The translations under genes and the position numbers were made by a program. DNA of 64,000 nucleotides, from NCBI GenBank assembly GCA_032690845.1, contig CM064426.1, forward strand, positions 43,726,508-43,790,507. The letters are read 5' to 3'. Source of the stretch: Eleusine coracana subsp. coracana (Eukaryota; Streptophyta; Magnoliopsida; Poales; Poaceae). The notes beneath the pieces were generated by a model. The model did not search any database and was not told where the DNA came from. It saw only the letters and a program-made list of their open reading frames with translations. Positions 15,101 through 27,309 of the stretch are shown in pieces. Each line of letters opens with the position of its first letter. Position 1 is the first letter of the stretch.

Positions 15101-16840
15101 TCTAGCCGATGATATGATGTCCATTGAGTATATGATATTGGACGAGTCATTACGTGACGATATGATGTCTCATGGTTGCTCTATTCTTTGTCCATACTCG
15201 ATAGTTCTCGCCGGTGATACGGTGTCTATCGAGCATGATGACATTGAGTGAGCAACATGTTTTGATTGTCGTCACAGCTTGTCCTCCGATTGATTGGACT
15301 CGCCTTGTCTATACTTAGTTATTCTAGCCGGTGATACGGTGTCCATTGAGTGTATGACATTGGACGAGTCATTAGGTGACGATATGATGTCTCATGGTTG
15401 CTCTATTCTTTGTCCATACTCGATAGTTCTCGCCGGTGATATGGTGTCTATCGAGCATGATGACATTGAGTGAGCAACATGTTTTTATTGTTGTCACAGC
15501 TTGGCCACCGATTGATTGGAGTCGCCTTGTCTATACTTCATTGTTCTAGCTGGTGATATGGTGTCCATTGAGTATATGATATTGGACGAGTCATTAGGTG
15601 ATGGTATGATGTCTCATGGTACCTCTATTCTCTGTCCATACTCGATAGTTCTCGCTGGTGATAAGGTGTCTATCGAGCATGATGACACTGAATAAGCATC
15701 TCGTAAGGTCTCATCTCATCGATGTCACAGTTTGGCCTGATTGATTGGACTCGCCTTGTGTTTGCTTCATTGGTTATGGCTGGTAATACGGTGTCCAATT
15801 TGTATATGACATTAGACGAGTCACTAGGCGACGATATGATGTCCCATGGTAGCTTTATTCTTTGTCCATACTCGATAGTTCTCGCCGGTGATACGGGGTC
15901 TTTCGAGCATGATGCCATTGAGTGAGCTACATTTCTAATTATTGTGATAGCTTGGCCCCCGTTTGAGTGGACTCGCCTTATCTATACTTTGTTGTTGTAG
16001 CCAGTGAGACGGTGTCCATTGAGTATATGATATTGGACGAGTCATTAGGCGATGATATGATGTCTCATGGTAGCTCTATTTTTTGTCCATACTCGATAGT
16101 TCTCACCGGTGATACGGTATCTATCGAGCATGACGACATTGAGTGAACAACATGTTTTGATTGTCGTCACAGCTTGGCCCCCGATTGATTGGACTCGCCT
16201 TGTCTATACTTAGTTATTTTAGCCGGTGATACGATGTCCATTGAGTATATGATATTGGAAGATTCATTAGGTGACGATATGATGTCTCATGGTTGCTCTA
16301 TTCTTTGTCCATACTCGATAGTTCTCGCTGGTGATACGGTGTCTATCGAGCATGATGACATTGAGTGAGCAACATGTTCTGTATGTCATCATAGCTTGGT
16401 CCCTGATTGATTGGACTCGCCTTTGTCTATACTTCGTTGTTCTAGCTTGTGATACGATGTCCATTGAGTATATGATATTGGACGAGCCATTACGCGATGA
16501 TACGATATCTCATGGGAGCTCTATTCTTTGTCCATACTCGATAGTTCTTGCTAGTGATACCGTGCCTATCGAGCATGATGACAATGAATAAGCATGTCAT
16601 AAGGCTTCATCTTATCGATGTCATGGTTTGACGCGATTGATTGGACTCGCCTTGTGTTTGCTTTGTTGGTTCTAGCCGATGATACGGTGTCCCATTAGTA
16701 TATATGACATTGGACGAGTCACTCGGCGATGATGTGATGTCTAATGGTAGCTCTATTCTTTGTCCGTACTCGATAATTCCCGGCGGTGATACGGTGTCTA
16801 TCAAGCATAATGACATTGAGTGAGCAACAAGTTTTTATTG
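8525..16840. repeat. 10-monomer higher-order repeat array (2,238-2,240 bp, ~3.7 copies)
   Basis: Near-identical copies run from 8525-10762, 10763-13002, 13003-15242 and 15243 to about 16840 (partial). The offset is 2,240 bp except in the first copy, which is 2 bp shorter because TC is missing near 10158. Similarity stops near 16840, where CAGCTTGG is preceded by TCATCATAG instead of TCGTCACAG and the following monomers belong to a different series. Copies 2 and 3 are almost indistinguishable. Copies 1 and 4 share other variants, described as a finding. Confidence 0.93.
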
Positions 16841-19800
16841 TCATCATAGCTTGGCCCCCGATTGATTGGACTCGCCTTGTCTATACTTAGTTATTCTAGC
16901 CGGTGATATGATGTCCATTGAGTATATGATATTGGACGAGTCATTACGTGACGATATGATGTTTCATGGTTGCTCTATTCTTTGTCCATACTCGATAGTT
17001 CTTGCCGGTGATACGGTGTCTATCGAGCATGATGACATTGAGTGAGCAACATGTTCTGATTGTCATCATAGCTTGGTCCCCGATTGATTGGACTCACCTT
17101 GTCTATACTTCGTTGTTCTAGCCGGCGATACGGTGTCCATTGAGTATATGATATTGGACGAGTCATTACGCGATGATATGATGTCTAATGGTAGCTCTAT
17201 TCTTTGTCCATGCTCGATAGTTCTCGCTAGTGATACGGTGTCTATCGAGCATGATAACATTGAGTGAGCAACATGTTCTGAATGTCATCATAGCTTGGTC
17301 CACGATTGATTGGACTCACCTTGTCTATACTTAGTTATTCTAGCCGGTGACACGATGTCCATTGAGTATATGATATTGGACGAGTCATTACGCAATGATA
17401 CGATGTCTAATGGTACCTCTATTCTTTGTCCATGCTCGATAGTTCTCGCTAGTGATACGGTGTCTATCGAGCATGATGACATTGAATAAGCATCTCGTAA
17501 GGCCTCATCTCATCGACATCACGGTTTGATCCGATTGATTGGACTCGCCTTGTGTTTGCTTTGTTGGTTCTAGCCGATGATACGGTGTCCAATTAGTATA
17601 TGACATTGGACGAGTCACTCGGCGATGATGTGATGTCTAATGGTAGCTCTATTCTTTGTCCGTACTCGATAATTCCCGCCGGTGATACGGTGTCTATCAA
17701 GCATAATGACATTGAGTGAGCAACAAGTTTTTATTGTCGTCACAGCTTGGCCCCCGATTGATTGGACTCGCCTTGTCTATACTTCATTGTTCTAGCTGGT
17801 GATATGGTGTCCATTGAGTATATGATATTGGACGAGTCATTAGGCGATGATATGATGTCTCGTGGTACCTCTATTCTTTGTCCATACTCGATAGTTCTCG
17901 CCGGTGATACGGTGCCTATCGAGCATGATGACATTGAATAAGCATCTCGTAAGGCCTCATCTCATCAACGTCACGGTTTGACCCAATTGATTGGACTCGC
18001 CTTGTGTTTGCATTGTTGGTTCTAGCGGATGATACGGTGTCCAATTAGTATATGACATTGGACGAGTCACTCGGCGACGATGTGATGTCTAATGGTAGCT
18101 CTTATCTTTGTCCGTACTCAATAATTCTAGCCGGTGATACGGTGTCTATCAAGCATAATGACATTGAGTGAGCAACAAGTTTTGATTGTCATCACAGCTT
18201 GGCCCCCGATTGATTGGCCTCGCCTTGTCTATACTTCATTGTTCTCGCCAGTGATATGGTGTCCATTAAGTATATGATATTGGATGAGTCATTAGGCGAT
18301 GATATGATGTCTCATGGTACATCTATTCTTTGTCCATACTCGATAGTTCTCGCAGGTGATATGGTGTCTATCGAGCATGAGGACACTGAATAAGCATCTC
18401 GTAAGTTCTCATCTCATCGATGTCATAGTTTGGCCCGATTGATTGGAGTCACCTTGTGTTTGCTTCATTGGTTCTAGCCAGTAATACGGTGTCAAATTAG
18501 CATATGGCATTGGACGAGTCACTAGGCGATGATATGATGTCCCATGCTAGCTCTATTCTTTGTCCATACTTTATAGTTCTTGCCGGTGATACGGTGTCTA
18601 TCGAGCATGATGACATTGAGTGAGCTACATTTCTAATTATTGTCACAGCTTGACCCCCGTTTGAGTGGACTCGCCTTATCTATACTTTTTTGTTATAGCC
18701 GGTGATACGGTGTCCATTGAGTATATGATATTGGACGAGTCATTAGGCGATGATATGATGTCTCATGATAGCTCTATTTTTTGTCCATACTCGACAGTTC
18801 TCACCGGTGATACGGTGTCTATCGAGCATGATGACATTTGAGTGAGCAATATGTTCTGATTGTCATCACTGCTTGGCCCCTGATTGATTGGACTCGCCTT
18901 GGCTATACTTCGTTGGTTCCAGCCGGTGATACGGTGTCCAATTAGTATAAGACATTGGACGAGTCACTCGGCGACAATATGATGTCTAATGGTAGCTCTA
19001 TTCTTTGTCCATACTCGATAATTCTCGCCGGTGATACGGTGTGTATCGAGCATGATGACATTGAGTGAGCAACATGCTTTGATTGTCGTCACAGCTCGGC
19101 CCCCAATAGATTGGACTCGCCTTGTCTGTACTTAGTTATTCTAGCCGGTGATACGTTGTCCATTGAGTATATGATATTGGACGAGTCATTATGTGACGAT
19201 ATGATGTCTCATGGTTGCTCTATTCTTTGTCCATACTCGATAGTTCTCGCCGGTGATACGGTGTCTATCAAGCATGATGACATTGAGTGAGCAACATGTT
19301 CTAATTGTCGTCACAGCTTGGTCCCCGATTGATTGGACTCACCTTGTCTATACTTCATTGTTCTAGCCGGTGATACGGTGTCCATTGAGTATATGACATT
19401 GGACGAGTCATTACGCGATGATACGATGTCTAATGGTAGCTCTATTCTTTGTCCATGCTCGATAGTTCTCGCTAGTGATACGGTGTCTATCGAGCATGAT
19501 GACATTGAATAAGCATCTCGTAAGGCCTCATATAATCGACGTCACAGTTTGACCCAATGGATTAGACTCACCTTGTGTTTGCTTCGTTGGTTCTAGCCGG
19601 TGATACGGTGTCCAATTAGTATATGACATTGGACGAGTCACTTGGTAGCGATATGATGTCTAATGGTAGCTCTATTCTTTGACCATACTCGATAATTCCC
19701 GCCAGTGATACGGTGTCTATCGAGCATAATGACATTGGGTGAGCAACATGTTTTGACTGTCATCACAGCTTGGCCCCCGATTGATTGGACTCGCCTTATC

Positions 19801-22800
19801 TATACTTCATTGTTCTAGCCAGTGATATGGTGTCCATTGAGTATATGATATTGGACAAGTCATTCGGTGATGATATGATGTCTCGTGGTACCTCTTTTCT
19901 TTGTCCATACTCGATAGTTCTCGCTGGTGATATAGTGTCTATCGAGCAAGATGACACAGAATAAGCATCTCGTAAGGTCTCATCTCATCGATGTCATAGT
20001 TTGGCCTGATTGATCAGACTCGTCTTGTGTTTGCTTCATTGGTTCTAGCTCGTAATACGGTGTCCAATTAGTATATGACATTGAACGTGTCACTCGACGA
20101 TGATATGTTGTCTAATGGTAGCTCTATTCTTTGTCCATACTCGATAATTCTCGCTGGTGATACGGTGTCTATCCAGCATAATGACATTGAGTGAGCAACA
20201 AGTTTTGATTGTCATCATAGCTTGGCCCCCGATTGATTGGACTCGCCTTATCTATACTTACTTATTCTAGCCGGTGATATGGTGTCCATTGAGTATATGA
20301 TATTGGACGATTCATTAGGTGATGATATGATGTCTCATGGTTGCTCTATTCTTTGTCCATACTCGATTGTTCTCGCCAATGATACGGTGTCTATCAAGCA
20401 TGATGACATTGAGTGAGCAACATGTTCTGATTGTCGTCACAGCTTGGCCATCGATTGATTGGACTCGCCTTGTCTATACTTCATTGTTCTAGCCGGTGAT
20501 ATGGTGTCCATTGAGTATATGATATTGGATGAGTCATTGGGCCACGATATGATCTCTCATGGTACCTCTATTCTATGTCCATACTTGATAGTTCTCGCTG
20601 GTGATGTGGTGTCTATCGAGCATGATGACACTGAATAAGCTTCTCTTAAGGTCTCATCTCATCGACGTCACAGTTTGGCCCGATTGATTGGACTCTCCTT
20701 GTGTTTGCTTCATTAGTTCTAGCTGGTCATACGTTCTCCAATTAGTATATGACATTGGACGAGTCACTAGGCGACAATATGATGTCCCATGGTAGCTTTA
20801 TTCTTTGTCCATACTTGATAGTTCTCGCCGGTGATGCGGGGTCTATCGAGCATGATGACATTGAGTGAGATACATTTCTAACTATTGTCACAGCTTGGCC
20901 CCCGTTTGAGTGGACTCGCCTTATCTATACTTTGTTGTTGTAGCCAGTGAGATGGTGTCCATTAATTATATGATATTAGACAAGTCATTAGGCGATGATG
21001 TCTCATGGTAGCTCTATTTATTGTCCATACTCGATAGTTCTCACTGGTGATACGGTGTCTATCGAGCATGACGACATTGAGTGAGCAACATGTTTTGATT
21101 GTCATCATAGCTTGGCTCCCGATTGATTGGACTCGCCTTGTCTATACTTCGTTGGTTCCAACCGGTGATACGGTGTCCAATTAGTATATGACATTGGACG
21201 AGTCACTCGGTAATGATATGATGTCTAATGGTAGCTTTATTCTTTGTCCATACTCGATAATTCTCGCCGGTGATACGGTGTCTATCGTGCATGATGACAT
21301 TGAGTGAGCAACATGTTTTGATTGTCGTCACAGCTTGGCCCCCGATTGATTAGACTCGCCTTGTCTATACTTAGTTATTCAAGCCGGTTATACGATGTCC
21401 ATTAAGTATATGATATTGGACAAGTCATTAGGTGACGATATGATATCTCAAGGTTGCTCTATTCTTTGTCCATACTCGATAGTTCTCACCGGTGATATCG
21501 TGTCTATCGAGCATGATGACATTGAGTGAGCAACATGTTCTGATTGTCATCACAGCTTGGTCCCCGATTGATTGGACTTGCCATGTCTATACTTCATTGT
21601 TCTAGCCGGTGATACAGTGTCCATTTGAGTATATGATATTGGACGAGTCATTACGCGATGATACGATGTCTCATGGTAGCTCTATTCTTTGTCCATACTC
21701 GATAGTTCTGGCCGGTGATACGGTGCCTATCGAGCATGATGACATTGAATAAGCATCTCGTAAGGCCTCATCTCATCAACGTCACGGTTTGACCCGATTG
21801 ATTGGACTCGCCTTGTGTTTGCTTTGTTGGTTCTAGCCGGTGATACGGTGTCCAGTTAGTATATGACATTGGACGAGTCACTCGGCGACGCTATGATGTC
21901 TAACGGTAGCTCTATTCTTTGTCGATACTCGATAATTCTCACCGGTGATACGGTGTCTATCGAGCATAATGACATTGAGTGAGAAACATGTTTTGATTGT
22001 CATCACAGCTTGGCCCCCGATTTGTTGGACTCGCCTTGTCTATATTTAGTTATTCTAGCCGGTGATACGATGTCCATTGAGTATATGATATTGGACGAGT
22101 CATTAGGTGACGATGTGATGTCTCATGGTTGCTCTATTCTTTGTCCATACTCGATAGTTCTCGCCGGTGATACGGTGTCTATCGAGCATGATGACATTAA
22201 GTGAACAACATGTTTTGATTGTCATCACAGCTTGGTCCCCGATTGATGGGACTCGCCATGTCTATACTTTGTTGTTCTAGCTGGTGATACGGTGTCCATT
22301 GAGTATATGATATTGGACGAGTCATTACGCGACGATACGATGTCTCATGGTAGCTCTATTCTTTGTCCATACTCGATTGTTCTCGCTAGTGATACGGTGT
22401 CTATCGAGCATGATGACATTGAATAATCTTCTCGTAAGGCCTCATCTCATCAACGTCACAGTTTGACCCGATTGATTGGACTCGCCTTGTGTTTGCTTTG
22501 TTGGTTCTAGCCGGTGATACGGTGTCCAATTAGTATATGACATTGGAGGACTCACTCGGTGATGATATGATGTCTAATGGTAGCTCTATTCTTTGTCCAT
22601 ACTCGATAATTCTCACCGGTGATACGGTGTGTATCGAGCATGATGACATTGAGTGAGCAACATGTTTTGATTGTCATCACTGCTTGGCCCCCGATTTGTT
22701 GGACTCGCCTTGTCTATATTTAGTTATTCTAGCCGGTGATACGATGTCCATTGAGTATATGATATTGGACGAGTCATTAGGTGACGATATGATGTCTCAT

Positions 22801-25337
22801 GGTTGCTCTATTCTTTGTCCATACTCGATAGTTCTCGCCGGTGATACGGTGTCTATCGAGCATGATGACATTGAGTGAGCAACATGTTCTGATTGTCATC
22901 ACAGCTTGGTCCCCGATTGATTGGACTTGCCATGTCTATACATCATTGTTCTAGCCGGTGATATAGTGTCCATTTGAGTATATGATATTGGACGAGTCAT
23001 TACGCGATGATACGATGTCTCATGGTAGCTCTATTCTTTGTCCATACTCGATTGTTCTCGCTAGTGATACGGTGTCTATCGAGCATGATGACATTGAATA
23101 AGCTTCTCGTAAGGCCTCATCTCAATAACGTCGCAGTTTGAACCGATTGATTGGACTCACCTTGTGTTTAACTCGTTGGTTCTAGCCGGTGATACGGTGT
23201 CCAATTAGTATATGACATTGGAGGAGTCACTCTGCGATGATATGATGTCTAATGGTAGCTCTATTCTTTGTTGATACTCGATAATTCTCACCGGTGATAC
23301 GGTGTCTATCGAGCATAATGACATTGAGTGAGCAACATGTTTTGATTGTCATCACGGCTTGGACCCCGATTGATTGGACTCACCTTGTCTATACTTAGTT
23401 ATTCTAGCCGGCGATACGGTGTCCATTGAGTATATGATATTAGATGAGTCATTAAGTGACGATATGATGTCTCATGGTTTCTCTATTCTTTGTCCATACT
23501 CGATAGTTCTCGCCGGTGATACGGTGTCTATCGAGCATATTGACATTGAGTGAGCAACATGTTTTGATTCTCGCCACAGCTTGGCCCCGGATTGATTGGA
23601 CTCGCCTTGTCTATACTTCATTGGTTCCAGCCGATGATACGATGTCCAATTAGTATATGACATTGGAGGACTCACTCGGTGATGAGATGATGTCTAATGG
23701 TAGCTCTATTCTTTGTCCATACTCGATAATTCTCACCGGTGATACGATGTCTATCGAGCATGATGACATTGAGTGAGCAACATGTTTTGATTGTCATCAC
23801 AGCTTGGCCCCCGATTTGTTGGACTCGCCTTGTCTATATTTAGTTATTCTAGCCGGTGATACGATGTCCATTGACTATATGATATTGGACGAGTCATTAG
23901 GTGACGATAGGATGTCTCATGGTTGCTCTATTCTTTGTCCATACTCGATAGTTCTCGCCGGTGATACGGTGACTATCGAGCATGATGACATTGAGTGAAC
24001 AACATGTTTTGATTGTCATCACAGCTTGGTCCCCGATTGATTGGACTCGCCATGTCTATACTTTGTTGTTCTAGCCGGTGATACGGTGTCCATTGAGTAT
24101 ATGATATTGGACGAGTCATTACGCGACGATACCATGTCTCATGGTAGCTCTATTCTTTGACCATACTCGATTGTTCTCGCTAGTGATACGGTGTCTATCG
24201 AGCATGATGACATTGAATAAGCTTCTCGTAAGGCCTCATCTCATCGACGTCGCAGTTTGACCCGATTGATTGGACTCACCTTGTGTTTGCCTCGTTGGTT
24301 CTAGCCGGTGATACGGTGTCCAATTAGTATATGACATTGGATGAGTCACTCTGCGATGATATGATGTCTAATTGTAGCTCTATTCTTTGTCCATACTCGA
24401 TAAGTCTTGCCGGTGATACGGTGTCTATCGAGCATAATGACATTGAGTGAGCAACATGTTTTGATTTTCGTCACAGCTTAGCCTCCGATTGATTGGACTC
24501 GCCTTGTCTATACTTAGTTATTCTAGCCGGTGATACGGTGTCCATTGAGTATATGATATTGGATGAGTCATTAGGTGACGATATGATGTCTCATGGTTGC
24601 TCTATTCTTTGTCCATACTCGATAGTTCTCGCCGGTGATACGTTTTCTATCGAGCATGATGACATTGAGTGAGCAACATGTTTTTATTGTCGTCACAGCT
24701 TGGCCCTCAATTGATTGGACTCGCCTTGTCTATACTTTGTTGGTTGCAGCCGGTGATACGGTGTCTAATTAGTATATGACATTGGACGAGTCACTCGGCG
24801 ATGATATGATGTCTAACGGTAGCTTTATTCATTGTCCATACACGATAATTCTCACCGGTTGTCACACCCGGGTTTAAGGACAAAGCCAAGTGCTTATCAT
24901 ATGTGTGCCCAGGAAAAAGTTTCACACATATCGACAGTAAAGTGAATAACAGTATAACCAATGTCATTAATTAAGCATACCATTATTACATAAATAACTG
25001 TCTTTGAAGGCTAAATTGACTCTCTCAATAAATAACAACGGAAGACACCATAACACCACAGGCAATCGACCGGGGGCACGCTCGCCTAGTAGTAGTCTCC
25101 ATCGATGTAGTCCATCTCTCCATCTTCTGAGCAACAGTTTATAATATAACAACAACAAAGGGAAATAGGAAGAGTGAGCACATGCCGTACACAGCAAGTA
25201 GGGGAAAATATGACATGCAGGCTTAATAGAAGAAAGGCTAACATAATGGTTTATTTGCATAAATGAGCACCTACACCTAGTAGAAAAGCCATCCTATTTA
25301 ATAGGTGAAAATTACCCACAAGTTATCTCATTTGTCC

Positions 25338-25508
25338 AACACTACAGGTTAAACCACCTGTAGCCAACCATGGGTTAAACCGCCCATGAGAAACCACACT
25401 ACAGGTTACACCGCCTGTAGCAAACCATGGGTTAAACCGCCCATGATAGACCACACTACAGGTTACACCGCTTGTAGCAAACCATGGGTTAAACCACCCA
25501 ATCCAAAC
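25338..25508. repeat. 57-bp minisatellite, three units, in LTR alpha
   Basis: Three head-to-tail units of about 57 bp each contain two short inverted repeats, ACAGGttacaccgCCTGT and ATGGGttaaaccgCCCAT, so each unit can form two small hairpins. The same three units are in the other alpha LTR at 34508-34690, so the amplification predates this insertion and belongs to the family. A short open frame across it on the minus strand is a product of the repeat. Confidence 0.85.
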
Positions 25509-26569
25509 TTGGCTACCCACCAAGTCCACCCATCATCAACCCACTAATCATGTGAAAGGTCCATGCCGCTCGTGACTGTGAGCACGACTGTTTTAATAGT
25601 TTTACACTCTGCAGAGGTTGCACAACTTTACCCATAGGTTGGTGATTCCATCACCCGTCAGTGACTAAAGTCTCCATGTTGCCCAAATCACACTACCGTA
25701 GGTGTGAGGACAAGAGATCACCATAAGGTCTTTCAGAGCGCTCCCCAGCTTATAAACAATCCACGCTAAGGTTTCACCGCTGCGGAATTAAACCGTTCCT
25801 ACAGAAGCCCCCTCTAGCGTCGTGGCTAGGAGTAAACCGTCCATCGCCTGAGTCCGAGAGTAAACCGTCCCGTCCTCCTTCCTTGATTGCCCGCAAAACT
25901 GGGAAGACATCTAGATACTAAACCAAGCCTACCCATATTAGTCCTGTGCTTTGTGCGGTTTTCATGGTTACACATTCCACGAACCTACCCTTATGATCCC
26001 AAGCAGGTACCACCACAAACCCATAGTACTATACCGAGTACACGTGCATACCCGCACTATCATCATCCTCCTCCTGCTTGGATCACCTTAGGTTCCATGT
26101 TGCTAAAAAGGATTTCCATCCTCATGATTATGTTAAAGTGAACCATAAATCAAGATTAACATTAGACACTTCCATTCCCGACAAAGCAAACTAAGCATGA
26201 CGCAGCCATACCAATATACTACACCATAACCCAGTCGACAAGGAATAATATGGAACAGGATAATGACACATAGGATTCAGTATTAACAAGCATGCATAGA
26301 GATAGAGACAATGTAAAACATAGGTTCAATATGCATCAAGGACACTTGTCTGGTTCCCTTTGCTGCTGCTCAAGGTTTTCAAGATGGAGATCTTGGAAGT
26401 TCTCTAATAGCGGTTCATCTACTCAACGTCACACCGGAAACACAAGCATACAAACAAACTAAGAAACAACACACCACACAGTAACAAACAACAATGAAAA
26501 GAATACTACAAAAAAAAGTACACGTTGCTATGATCGCGTGAGAGCAAGAATTGCCTCAATCGGAGTTAC

Positions 26570-27240
26570 GAGTAAAAAGTTACGAAGGTTTAAAGTTCTA
26601 GGGTTAAAAAAAGTAAATTGTAAAATATAATTTTAGAATAATATAAGGGCTAAACTGTAAAATATAAGTATAAAATATAATTTACAAAAATTTTAGGGAC
26701 CAAATGTAGTTTATAAAAAGTACAAAGACTAAATTGTAAAATATTAGGGTGAAAATAAAATTTGTATAAAAATTTAGGGGCTAAAAACTAATTTTGGAAA
26801 AGTTCAGGGGCTTAATTGTAAAATTTACAGGGCCAAAATATAATTACTTATAAGTTCAGGGGCCTATGTGTAAAAAGATAGGACTAAAACATAATTATTA
26901 AAGATAAGTATAGGGGCCTAAGTGTAAAATGTCCAGCCTAATTTATTAGTTATAAAAATTTATGGCTAAAGTAAATTTACTAGAAGGTACAGGGTTGTTT
27001 TTGTAAAATTACAAGATTAAAATATAATTAAAAACATGTACAAGGGTGTTTTTACAAAATCCAGGGGCTAAAATATAATTTAGGAGAAGGCTAGGGGCTT
27101 TTCTGTAAAAATATAGTGCAAGAAAACTATGATGTAAAAAGTGAGGATTATAAATATAATTTTATAAGGGTTTTGCAAAATTTTCAAGATTAACTGTAAT
27201 TAAAATAAAGAGCAGGGGCCTAATTGCAAAACTAGCATTT
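26570..27240. repeat. Degenerate AT-rich short-period repeat in LTR alpha
   Basis: An irregular repeat of roughly 25-45 bp built on AGGGGCTAAA followed by TTGTAAAATATAATT recurs many times with heavy decay. Base composition is strongly A-rich on this strand, with single-strand purine clusters. There is no open frame of note. It lies in the LTR portion downstream of the predicted TATA box (minus direction), so it would be in the transcribed leader. No function can be assigned. Confidence 0.6.
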
Positions 27241-27309
27241 ACTGGTATTATTTAATTTAAACCTAAAATCCTCGTGGACTGGGTCCACGGGGTCTGTTGA
27301 CCGGGGCTG

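Larger units (their letters stand above)
1..24859. repeat. Satellite array, ~224-bp monomer
   Basis: About 110 head-to-tail monomers of roughly 222-226 bp fill the region with no other sequence. Landmarks recurring once per monomer are TCTATCGAGCATGATGACAT, CGATTGATTGGACTCGCCTT and CTCTATTCTTTGTCCATACT. Two monomer classes alternate irregularly. One has GAGTGAGCAACATG followed by CACAGCTTGGCCCC and TCCATTGAGTATATGATATTG. The other has GAATAAGCATCTCGTAAGG followed by GTCACGGTTTGACCCG, GTGTTTGCTTTGTTGG and TCCAATTAGTATATGACATTG. The array begins before the window and ends abruptly at an LTR. Short open frames on both strands (60-105 codons) recur every monomer or higher-order unit and are not genes. 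I do not recognise this as a named satellite; the length does not match the ~155-bp grass centromere satellites or the 180-bp maize knob repeat. Confidence 0.97.
24860..27309 (-). mobile_element. LTR of element alpha, distal part (minus orientation)
   Basis: The satellite stops at CTCACCGG and a retroelement terminus starts with TGTCACACCCGG. The same ~770 bp recurs at 34031-34809 at roughly 95% identity. There the terminus is followed, reading the minus strand, by GAAG and TGATATCAGAGCC, a primer site complementary to initiator tRNA-Met. Hence this is the 3' end (U5 side) of a minus-strand LTR abutting the satellite. The LTR contains three 57-bp hairpin repeats, then less repetitive sequence, then an AT-rich region. 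It is interrupted at 27309 by element beta and resumes at 31912. I see no coding sequence in it. Confidence 0.8.

Noticed and set aside
1604..23998. Dozens of 60-105-codon open frames on both strands with very similar products (DTVSPART and IDWTRL types)
   Set aside because: They recur with the monomer or higher-order period, exist on both strands at once, and arise because 222-224 bp units keep frame approximately. They have no codon or domain evidence.
1..24859. CRISPR-like array or tandem protein-coding repeat
   Set aside because: No short constant repeat with unique spacers; the whole unit repeats, and the context is a plant genome.
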